A stretch of 64,000 bases of DNA from Kingdonia uniflora. Lineage: Eukaryota > Streptophyta > Magnoliopsida > Ranunculales > Circaeasteraceae. The first letter of the stretch is position 1, and the number at the start of each line of letters is the position of its first letter. The notes under the pieces were generated by a model. That model was not told where the DNA came from. It searched no databases and saw only the letters and a program-made list of their open reading frames with translations. Location of the stretch: positions 1,426,001 through 1,490,000 of the forward strand of contig JACGCM010002082.1 of the NCBI GenBank assembly GCA_014058105.1, given 5' to 3'. Shown here in pieces: positions 55,100-64,000 of this stretch. The translations under genes were made by a program, and so were the position numbers.

Positions 55100-56860
55100 T
55101 TTAAAAGATTTGGAGGTCCCATAAATCATCCGCCCCACTTCGATGGCGAAGACTATCCTTATTAGACAGTCTGAATGGTTATATTCTGATAATCACTAGG
55201 AGAAGATGTCTGGATTGCAATCAAAGATAGATAGACTCACCCTACCATGATGAAAGGAATGGGTGATGAAGCTGAGGAGGCCCTTAAGCCTTGGAATTAA
55301 TGGTTTAAGGATTAAAAGGAAGCTGTTGGTTATAATTGTAAGGGTCACAATGTTATTTTTATGGCTGTGAACCCAAGTGTGTTTTGACACATATCTGCTT
55401 GTACCAGTTCGAAAGAAGCTTAGGACATATTAATTTGAACTTACGAAGGTGATGATGATACAGTTAAAGAAAGCAAATTGCAAATGCTTGCCTCACAATT
55501 CGAGAATATTCGAATGGATGAGAGTAAGACCTTTGATGAATTTTATGCGAGACTAAGTAATAATTCAAATACTAGTGCCGCGTTAGGAGTAGCTTATTCC
55601 GATGTCCAAATTGTTCACAAAATTCTAAGATATCTTCCTGAGAGCTTTAATTCCAGATGTGATGCTATCGAGGAAGCTCTCAGGATATCTTTAGAAAATA
55701 AAACCAGATACATTAGCTCAAAAGTTGTGAACTATTGAACTCGAGATGAAAAGTGAAAACTCTAAGAAGATCAAGAGTGTTGTTTTTAAATCTTCATCTT
55801 ACTCTTCTTCTTCTAAGGGTACCAAAGAAGTTGACAACTCATGTAATTCAGATGATGATGATGGGTCTGATATGGATTCACAAATTGCCTCTATAAGCAA
55901 CCAGCTTAAGAACCTTGTAAAAAATGTCAATTTAAAAAAAAGGGCAATCAGTGAATTATAAGTTGAAAACTCATGATCAAGTTAAATCGAATAGCCGGCA
56001 GACCAACCCTGATATTGACCTAAGTCAAGTTGAATATTATAAGTATCATAAGTTTGGTTATTATGCACATAGCTACCCAAAAAAAAGGTAATAATAATAA
56101 TGCTATGAATATTATTGTTACTTGGGATGATAATAATGATGAATTTGATGCTAATAATGATCATTCCCAAGAAAATTAAAATAATAACTATTATACGTAT
56201 CTAGCTAGAATAAACTCTAGTAATGATTATTCTGACCTATTTGAGCTACAAAACCATGCTAAAAGTTAGAGTGAACATGAAAATAATGAGTTTGAGGACC
56301 CTAATCTTGAAGATTATTATGTTCGGTCATTTGTGAAGTGTGTTAAACGTGGAAGAACGAATAAGGTATTTAAAGATCATGTTAATACACTTACGTTTGA
56401 ACTTAAGGAAAATACTGAGAATACAAGTAATGAGATAGAAAGGCTTGAAGGTGAGAAGCAAGGTCTCCATGAGATGATTATGATTTTAGAAAAAGAAGTT
56501 CATGATGCTAGGGAGAAAATGAAATAAACTTTGGATGAACTTGATAAGTCAAAGCTTGATTTAGTTTACTCTTACCAGAAACTTGAAATTTAATTTCATG
56601 GAGAAAAAAATGTTGATAAAACGTTAGGTATGGGGAAAACAGAGAGTGACAAAAGGGGTCCAGGATATGAGGATCATGACTCTAATGCTAAGACTCCTCA
56701 AGTCACAAAATTTGTCAAAAAAATAATTACTTCATTTTTGCCTAAACATAATGCAATATCCACCCCTCATAACAATTCCAAGGGGCTTTCTTTTACTCAA
56801 ATTTTTTTATTATCAAGCGTGTAGACAAAAGGGTCATGTTGCTTTTTATTGAAGATTTGT
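55100..56860 (+). pseudogene. Gag of E with destroyed zinc knuckle
   Basis: Worn frames from 55100 (HPPHFDGEDYPY, then GHNVIFMAVNPSVF) lead to KLQMLASQFENIRMDESKTF (55478), ARLSNNSNTSAALGVAYSD and VHKILRYLPESFNSRCDAIE, the copia gag (DUF4219/UBN2) pattern. A Ser-rich part follows, then knuckle YYKYHKFGYYAHSY (56035-56076), where all four ligands of C-x2-C-x4-H-x4-C are Tyr. A helical tail (ENTSNEIERLEGEKQGL, 56415) and a second knuckle-like ACRQKGHVAFY (56828) complete it. Many stops. Confidence 0.85.
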
Positions 56861-58851
56861 TGAGCCCTATTGATCACATGTGAGATCGTCTAATTGGTAA
56901 AGATATAGCCCAAACATGAACTCTTCTAATGTAAAAAAGTGAGAATATGAGTAGGCGGTTTGCTCAAAAAACATCACCTCAAAAGGTTATTCAGGTTGTT
57001 TGGGTGCGAAAGAATGACTTGTCACCACTGATAAGGTAATGAATCTAAACTAAGATGGGTTATCAGTGTATGCTCCATTGATTAGATACATTTCTTACTC
57101 TATCTCATTTTGGTTATTTTTTTTGTATATGTTTAGGACAGTAGGGTTTTGCTTTGATTTTTTTTACATTTTAAGAGCTTTTGCATGTGGAATATTCTTG
57201 CTAGACTTGGACTGTGTTTTTGTGTTATATTCATTCATGGAATAATTATTTAGTAAAATTACTATTCACAATAGTCATTGGTCGACTAGTTTAAACTAAA
57301 AGCTCATCATGATTAGATCCTTGTGAGGATAACTGTAGAGACTTCGTACCTAATGATATGTGAGGATCTAGCCTTTTTGCAAGCTTCAAGTGTTATTTTA
57401 TAAATTATTTCTAAATTCAGCATTTTTTTTATGATCTCATTTTTTATAATCAATTTTCAATGGTAACATCAAGTTTAAGTTAGTCTAATAGAACATTCCC
57501 TATACTTGATTCGAGACGAAAAAGATACTATGTGAGACTGAAGATATGATAAAAGGCATTTTTATTGTTACACCTTTTTTGGCCTTCGTCTGTACTTCCC
57601 AAAGTTTTATCCGTTTGCAGCTCTTTGTACCTTAAAATATGGCATTCGTTTTATATCTAACTCCTTTTGACCTATTTGTTCTAAGACTTTTTAGTAAAAT
57701 AAAATGAAGCGAGGATGAATATATGAGGAGAACATTCCCAATGATTTGTTATGACATCTATAAGATTCTGTCTAGCATCTTAAAAAAAAGGGAGAGATAG
57801 AAGAAGAATCAATTTATTCTATATATACTCAATCAAGGAAGAGAGAGAAAAAGAAACAATTTATTCTAGATATACTTAATAAAGAGAAAGAGGGGAGTAA
57901 GTGTAACTTCTAGTCTTAGAATGCCAGCAAAACACCTACATCATCATGTGCCTACCCTTGCCTACACTATAACCTTTTGAAGACCTGTTTGATTTTGATT
58001 TAATCATAGTCAGTTTAGTGGAGATGAAAGATAGGATGTCTATATTAGTTGACTTGACATCATTAATGACAATTGATTTACTTTTCATAAGATCTTTCAT
58101 TCACAGTACGCAATTTATTTGATGAAATACAATTTTTTTTTGCATTTACTCATATTCATATTTCCACATAATGTGTGCCAGCAAAATCTCAGTGATTTTT
58201 GAGTGACCACCCAAGTAAGGCCTCAGTCAAAGAAAATTTTCAACATAATATTATAACTACGGCTGAGTAATACGTTGAAAAATGGGTATATATTTGACTA
58301 TGCAGACACACATACACACACACCAAGTAATTGATTTAGTAATTATTTTATAACACATGGTCGATGTCTTAGTCTTTATAGGATATTTTATATTTATTAT
58401 CTTTCTATCATGCCTTGTGTTTAGGGGGAGTGTTGTATTCTTTTGCTTACTTATTTCAAAGACACTCCCCATATGTATTTTCTTTTATTTTCATTTTAAG
58501 TGGGTTACCATTATTATGAGGGGGAAATACATCTTATTTTAGGGGGAATAACTAGTATATTTTTTTTTGGTTCTATTTCTATTATTTACCTTTTGTTCAT
58601 TTGTGCCAAAAAGGGGGAGAGATGATCCTGACAGGTAAGCCAGGTAAGTTATGATTTTTTTCCTGGATCCCTTATTTTATTTAGACGGTTACGTGATGTA
58701 TCTTGTTTAGTGTACAGGGATTCAAGAACATATGCTATAGGATGAAAGAGTAGCTTTAAGTATGGATGTTCAGTGATTGAGTCAGTTCATCAAGTTGTAT
58801 TTTTTTTCTTATAATTATTGTTTTGTCACAAAATGAACCAAATGGGGAGAT
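56861..58851. other. Non-coding inner part of E
   Basis: After WVRKNDL (57005), a piece that normally precedes protease in copia, there is no protease, integrase or RT. A CA-rich tract (58303-58323) and T-rich stretches occur. I see nothing else. Confidence 0.6.
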
Positions 58852-59773
58852 TAAAACATCCATATTTAGAGATTGTTTCATTTCATGTCTAGAATAGGTG
58901 CCAACACTACCTCATGGTTATTCATTGTCAGAGACTGCACATGGAGTGACTACAGCTGGACTGACACTAAACATGTATGTGGGTGTGTACCTCTTCGCTC
59001 AAAAATATCAAGCTGTTAGTATTTTACAAATGTCAAAAAAAAAAAGAATTATGTTTTTTTGAAGAAAATTGGTTTATGATCGAACAAACTTTTTCTCTGT
59101 TCGAACATTTTACTCAGACCACTATTTCTTTAAATAGGATATTTGGTTTTGTTTGATTAGAACCTTGTCTATTCGAATAGAGTATTACTCTATTCAAATA
59201 GAGCTTGGGTTTCAGTTTTTTGATAAAAGACATCCTCTTATTTTTGTTCTTTACCTATTCCAAAAGAAATTTATCTAAGGCTTAATATTTTAGAGCGAAG
59301 AGAGATTTCAACGAGTGATTCAATACGATGTAAAAATCAAATTGAATCAATCGAAGATTTAGAAAATCTAATCTTGATTTGAAAAGCTTGTGAGTTTCAA
59401 GCATGGATGCTTTGACGGGAGATCGAAGCGATGCGTTGTGACAATGATGAATTGATTACAAAGAGTTCAATTAGAGGAGAGGTAACCACAGGATGTACTT
59501 ATCGAGTGTGTAAGTAATTAAATTCTTATAATTTTGTTTCAATAGTAAATTTTTAGCCGTCGAGCGATTCGACAACGACTTATGAGTTTTTCTCTTGAGA
59601 AAGGTTTGCCCCAGGGTTAAAATTGTTTGTCATTGTGTTTTTAATTCCATATTGCTTATCATATCAACTTGGGCTAGGTTAGTACTAGACAATTAGTTTC
59701 AAGGATTAACGACCCTTTCAATTTTAACCTAAATTACTCGAAATCGGTTACTCTCAATTAGGTAGAAATTTCA
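58852..59773 (+). repeat. 3' LTR of E
   Basis: Starts TAAAACATCCATATTTAG (TG to TA) and ends TAGAAATTTCA, then AATAC. Confidence 0.9.
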
Positions 59774-60011
59774 AATACCCGCTTCCCAAGTTTTTGGCCT
59801 TCAATACTTTTTATAGCTAGGAGTGTACCATCATCTAGCTTTCCCCTTGAAGACTGAACCCGACCCGCCACTACCAAGCTTATCTTGAAAAAATTGGTCA
59901 CCTTTTAACGGTCTTCGTGCTTGAATTCCCGATTGATTCTAGAAATCTTCCATTGGTTGCATTCTTTGGAGAAAAATGAATACAAAAGAAGAAAATTCCA
60001 GTAATACCAAA
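59774..60011 (-). pseudogene. RLK pseudogene 1, N-lobe
   Basis: On the minus strand LGSGGSGSVFKGK forms the ATP-binding loop. After a shift come KLDDGTLLAIKSIEGQKL (Lys of AIK) and GKRVF, which joins to NAEISTIGSVDH at 54140 once E and one copy of the duplication are removed. Upstream sequence is cut by the LTR of H at 60012. Confidence 0.85.
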
Positions 60012-61884
60012 TGTAGGGACATGTCCCTCGACCTATACCAAACTCGAACTACCACAACACTAGACTCATGCATTATACACGTGACATATACAATCAGCAA
60101 TGACACCTAGACCACGAACTGATAAAAAACATGTATCAAGCACTACATAAAATATGAACAAGTCAAAGATACCTGTCACCCATGAACTAGCAGTTACACA
60201 TTCAACTACCATTTACTTCATTTTTAGGAGAACGTGCCTCTGCACGATAGCGAACTGAGAGTGAGGTCAATAAAAAGGATGAGTTCCAGAGGAGAAAAGA
60301 CCAAGAATTTTATATTTCAAGATCATGTTTTTCTAGCTCAAGAGAGCATAAAACTTGTAATAAAATATCAGCTTCAAACAATAAAAGTTACAGTTAGGGT
60401 TGTACACGGTCCGGTTCGGTCCGGTTTTGGCCCTAAACTGCGAACCGAACCGCATACCCTGGTTTTTAATAATAAAGAACAAAAACCGAACCAGCCTCAA
60501 AAATAACCGGACCAAAACTGAACCGGTCGGTCCAGTTTCGGTTCGGTTTTTCTATTTGGTTTTTTAATTTAGTCAACAAATACAGAGGAGAGAGATGCAT
60601 TGAAAAGCTAAGTGCAACAGAGAGTAGTACAATTGTCTCAACTTTTAAACGTATGTGACTCGCCTAAACTTGTCCCCACTTGTACAAATCGTTAAACATT
60701 AAATATAAAAATATGCCAAAGAAACTAGTGGCTTTTCACTCATCATCACCAAAATAAAATTTAGCCCACAAGGTACAAATCTTTAAACAAATAATTATTT
60801 TATAATATAAAATAAAAATAGGCCTACAAGGTACTAATTTTTAAACAAATGAGTGGCTTTTATATTATAAAATAAGATTCATTCATCTCAATTATATAAT
60901 ATAAAATAATATTATCACTCATCTTAATCATCTCCAACAATAGTTACAACACCCTAAATTATGAGAGAACGAGAGATACAGCTATAACCAACCAAGCCCA
61001 ACCAACAGTCTGAATAGAAAAGATGTAGAGTAGAGTAGAGGTAGACCCACCTGTGAACTTTGTTTCCAACAAGAGAAGATATGTGAAGAGAATAGAAGTT
61101 GAAAGAGAGAGAGAAAACCCAATGTGTGTTGCTATCAAAGAACTTCTCATCCTGACTTCTGGCATAATCATCAAAGAACTCCTCATCCTTACTTCATTGA
61201 CAAGAAACAAGAACTATGTATGTAATGATCTCTCTACTTCTGTCATAGGGTTTAATTGATTCTAATTTAGGATTTGGTAATTTAGATTATCAAACCAAAG
61301 TGGAGGTCTTCAAATCTAGAGAGAGAATCAGTAATGGTAGAGGCCTCCGAATCCAGAAAAAGAGGTCGCACCGTTACAGACTCGCAGTGGCAGTGGCAGT
61401 GGGCAAATTGGTGATGCACTGAAGAAGGATTGAAGTCAGTCGAGGAACTGAGGAAGTGAGTTGAGGAACTGAGGAAGGAAAGGATTGAAGTATCAAAACT
61501 CAAAAGTCTTAGCTCTTTTATGTGAAACCAAACTCAGTTTAGTTTGGTTAGTTAACCGGGGTGGGTAACCATTACCGAACCAGGCTAGCCTGGTGCCCCA
61601 CTTTTCAAACCAAAAATCGAGCCGACCTTGTTAGAAATTGGAAAAAACTATCGGTTTGGCCCAGTTCGGTTCGGTTTCACGGTTTCACCGGCTTCTCTCT
61701 ATAGCCCTAGTTACAGTTACTAAACCCTCAAGTCAAGGTCGTGGTTTTCACCTATTCAAAGGTATCCATGCTAATCACCTGTGTCATTTCTATATTTGAG
61801 TTATACTAATTCTTTTCACAGGTAAATTTGGTGTCAGAGCTAATTTCGAGATATTTCAAGCTACTAGGATATTAGGCCATTACA
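60012..61884 (+). repeat. 5' LTR of H, split by a hAT-like element
   Basis: Starts TGTAGGGACATGTCCCTCGA and ends GGCCATTACA. Without the 1315-bp insert and its 8-bp duplication it is 550 bp, like the C LTR (547). Confidence 0.85.
60395..61709. mobile_element. hAT-like non-autonomous DNA element
   Basis: Starts TAGGGTTGTACACGG and ends CTATAGCCCTA, with GTTACAGT (8 bp) on both sides (60387-60394 and 61710-61717), the duplication length of hAT elements. Subterminal GGTTCGGT/ACCGAACC motifs crowd both ends (60410-60550 and 61560-61690). No transposase ORF is seen. The terminal match is short (TAGGGYT). Confidence 0.85.
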
Positions 61885-61904
61885 TTTGGCACCGTCTGTA
61901 GGAA
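61885..61904 (+). other. Primer binding site of H
   Basis: TTTGGCACCGTCTGTAGGAA follows the LTR, as in B; tRNA not assigned. Confidence 0.65.
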
Positions 61905-61963
61905 AGAAGACATTTTCTACGATATCCTAAGGCATACATTTACTCAATTATCCATTTCCAATC

Positions 61964-63780
61964 ATGGTCACTTCCAAGCGACCAGCAACAGGAGTCCAAC
62001 TCAATCTTTTAGTCAAACCTGATCATCTCGCAGAACTAAGGGAGATCCTTCACGCCGAAATAGATAAACGTAATGAGCTCGAGCGTCAGTTAGTTCTTAA
62101 CCACGAGCTCCGCGAACGGGAACTCGAGAGCAACGTCAAGCTCGCCAGACATAATTCAAATAACATGAAGAACATATGACAATAATGCAGACCGCCTTGC
62201 AAGCTTTGCAAGATAATCAACAAGCTCCCCTTGCCAGAGATCGTGATTAGGTCCCAACGAACTCCCGAGTTTCTGTACGAGATAGATTAGGACCTCGAGG
62301 AGCAACTAGCAAAGAAATTTTTAGAGATCTTCATAACGAACCACAAGCTTCCATTTATTTGGGACGAGAAGATTAGTCCAATATCAGTAAAGGTGACTAT
62401 CCTTCCAAGCATCAAGAAGAGGAGCAGCGACCTCAACCCAGGATACCATCTTGTGAACGCTTGAGGGAGGGAACCAGAACTCATAATCCCCGACCAGCAA
62501 GCCAAGTCGCTTAAGCACCATGCTAGCATGCACATAAGAACACTTGGATTAACATATTAAGGAGCTGATTGAAGCTTAAGCTCTAGGAAATAAGGATAAT
62601 TTAACAAAGCTGTAAGGTAGCCTGATTGCCAAAGAGTTATTTGATACGGAAGTACCATCATGATTCTATATTCCAAAGATATATATATAGCAAAGCAACG
62701 ATCTGAAGGAGCAAATTCAGTAATTCTGTGATTTACTAGGATTATATTCAAATCTAAACCATATTCTATGTCATCTATTCACCACAAGTCTACAAGGAGA
62801 ACTGCTCTGGTAGTTTTATTCTCTACCTAAAGATTTTATCCTCACCTTCGACCAACTACAGAAGATCTTTATCAAAAATATATGCTCACAATAAAGACAA
62901 AGAAGAGAATTTGTACTCTCTTATTAGTCTCAAGCAGTCTTAAGAAGAGAAGCTCGAGGTCTTTTCAAAGAAGTTTATGGAACTCGTACAAAAGGTTGAC
63001 AATCTCGATCAGAAAGCAGTCGTTTCAGTGTTTACAAATACACTACAGAATGATTGTAAAGCAAAAGAACATATCTTCTTGAACAAACACTCGACCTTTG
63101 AAGATATGGTCACCAAGGTCAATGGGCGTGTGGACCTGGAAAGGATGATGACCGAAAGGCACAAATCTAATAAATTTGTCCTAACGATGAAAGGTCAAAA
63201 CACAAAGTATAACAGTGAACCAAAGAAGGACCAGGGTGATCAAAAGCGTGCTAAAGCAAACACAGGCAAATCTCGAGAAGGCAATTATTACCCAAGCTGG
63301 TCCTTCCCAAGATGAATGTCCAGATCTCATCAATTTTTCCCATGCTGGCGAAAGACAAGTTTTATCGTGTATCTCAACCACTGGAACCAATTAAAGGCAA
63401 ACCATATTGTATGCATTACAAGGTAAATCATCATGAAACTGATAACTGTTATGCTTTACAGAGGTTTCTGGAATACATTTTCAAAGATGGAAGAATGCAC
63501 GAGTACATTATCGACCTGGAAGGTCACAAAAATAGGAGCTACAAGATGCAGGTCAAAATAGTTCAAGTCAAAGATCAAGCCAAGGAAAAGAACTTATACC
63601 AAATGTATCACAGCAACATGATCGAGATCCATCAAGTCAACAACTCTACCAGATTCAAATGAAAGAGGTTAACGGAATACTGCGATCTCATCGCTCAAGA
63701 TAAAGAAGCTAAACTCATTCTAAAATCATGTAATCGATGACTTGGGATTTCATTCGAGGATTGCGATATCAGTCACGCCA
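61964..63780 (+). pseudogene. Gag of H
   Basis: Starts MVTSKRPATGVQLNLLVK and ELERQLVLNHELRERELESN. After stops the core (62600-63315) has FSKKFMELVQKVDNLDQKAV and TFEDMVTKVNGRVDLERMM, then YCMHYKVNHHETDNCYALQR (63408) with the Cys/His pattern intact and LEYIFKDGRMHEYIIDLEGH. Better preserved than B at the zinc region. Stops occur at 62177 and around 62570-62880. Confidence 0.85.
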
Positions 63781-63789
63781 AGTTCCCTC

Positions 63790-64000
63790 ATCATGACGCT
63801 TTGGTTATCATGCTGAAGATGAAAAATTCATCATGCATACCATGATGATTGATACTGGTAACGGTATTAAAATTCTTTTTCAGAGCACAATCGAATAAAT
63901 AGGATTGGCCGATCAAGTTATTCCAAGCGATATCGATATTAGTGGGTTTAATGGCTCTAAAGAGGAACGAGTATGTATGATCATCCTGCCCGTTACTGAT
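63790..64000 (+). pseudogene. Protease start of H, cut by window end
   Basis: Frames give MIDTGNGIKILFQSTIE and SGFNGSKEERVCMIILPVTD up to the edge. The active site is DTGN. Matches B protease at 21650. Confidence 0.75.

Larger units (their letters stand above)
54141..59773 (+). mobile_element. Copia element E, gag only, non-autonomous
   Basis: LTRs 54141-55021 (881 bp) and 58852-59773 (922 bp), PBS ATTGGTATCAGAGC, purine tract AAATGGGGAGAT before the 3' LTR and a near-perfect target duplication. The 3.8-kb inside holds gag and about 2 kb without coding sequence. Integrase and RT are missing. It sits in RLK 1. Confidence 0.9.
60012..64000 (+). mobile_element. Tat-lineage element H, 5' part
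   Basis: A 5' LTR (60012-61884) with a hAT-like insert, PBS, gag and start of protease; the rest lies beyond the window. Gag and PBS are close to those of B, so H and B belong to the same family. It begins inside RLK 1 (left flank CCAAA). Confidence 0.9.

Noticed and set aside
60395..61709. Coding ORF inside the hAT-like element (61053-61259)
   Set aside because: Made of a short direct repeat (AAGAACTYCTCATCC), no transposase motif.

Overview
This window reads as plant nuclear DNA, probably from a dicot with many repeats, and I see no intact host gene. Nearly everything is transposable-element sequence: plant LINEs, Ty1/copia and Ty3/gypsy elements of the Tat type (with an extra RNase H after the normal one), and hAT-, PIF/Harbinger- and CACTA-like DNA elements. 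The only host-type genes are two broken receptor-like kinase (RLK) pseudogenes on the minus strand. AT-rich spacers and widespread C-to-T and G-to-A decay suggest old, methylated heterochromatin.

Layout, left half. A LINE (1-1930, minus) abuts a decayed Tat element, here called C (about 2090-40419). C holds a copia element without integrase or RT, called D (8491-11130). C also holds a second Tat element, called A (13596-39099, target duplication ATTAG). A in turn holds a third Tat element, called B (19102-32857, target duplication GACAC), which splits A's integrase. Each LTR pair and duplication fits by eye, giving the order C first, then A and D, then B.

Layout, right half. 40494-43485 is a small minus-strand LTR element, called G, whose 3' LTR took a 5'-truncated LINE carrying a 50-bp minisatellite. 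Then come a run of 30 G, a Tourist-like MITE (44707-45067), a solo LTR (45115-46045), RLK pseudogene 2 (48430-49137), a copia element F that begins inside it (49138-53530), and RLK pseudogene 1 (53536-60011), which is split by a copia element E with no integrase or RT seen (54141-59773). The window ends in a fourth Tat element, called H (60012-64000), whose 5' LTR holds a hAT-like element (60395-61709).

Most interesting system. Between the pol gene and the 3' LTR, elements A, B and C each carry a module on the opposite strand. It has one large coiled-coil gene that appears spliced, and one or more small ORFs of about 100 codons that mostly begin MV-x-x-R. The large genes of B and C share a minus-strand TATA box, a leader intron with donor GTTAGT, and an ATG 6 to 7 nt after the acceptor. 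The small ORFs each have a minus-strand TATAAATA-like box 34-82 bp before the ATG. Antisense ORFs are known in the Tat group (for example Grande and Retand). The promoter for each ORF, the leader intron and the small MV-R families are what I would look at first. All copies here are decayed, so the window shows the plan of the module and not a working version.
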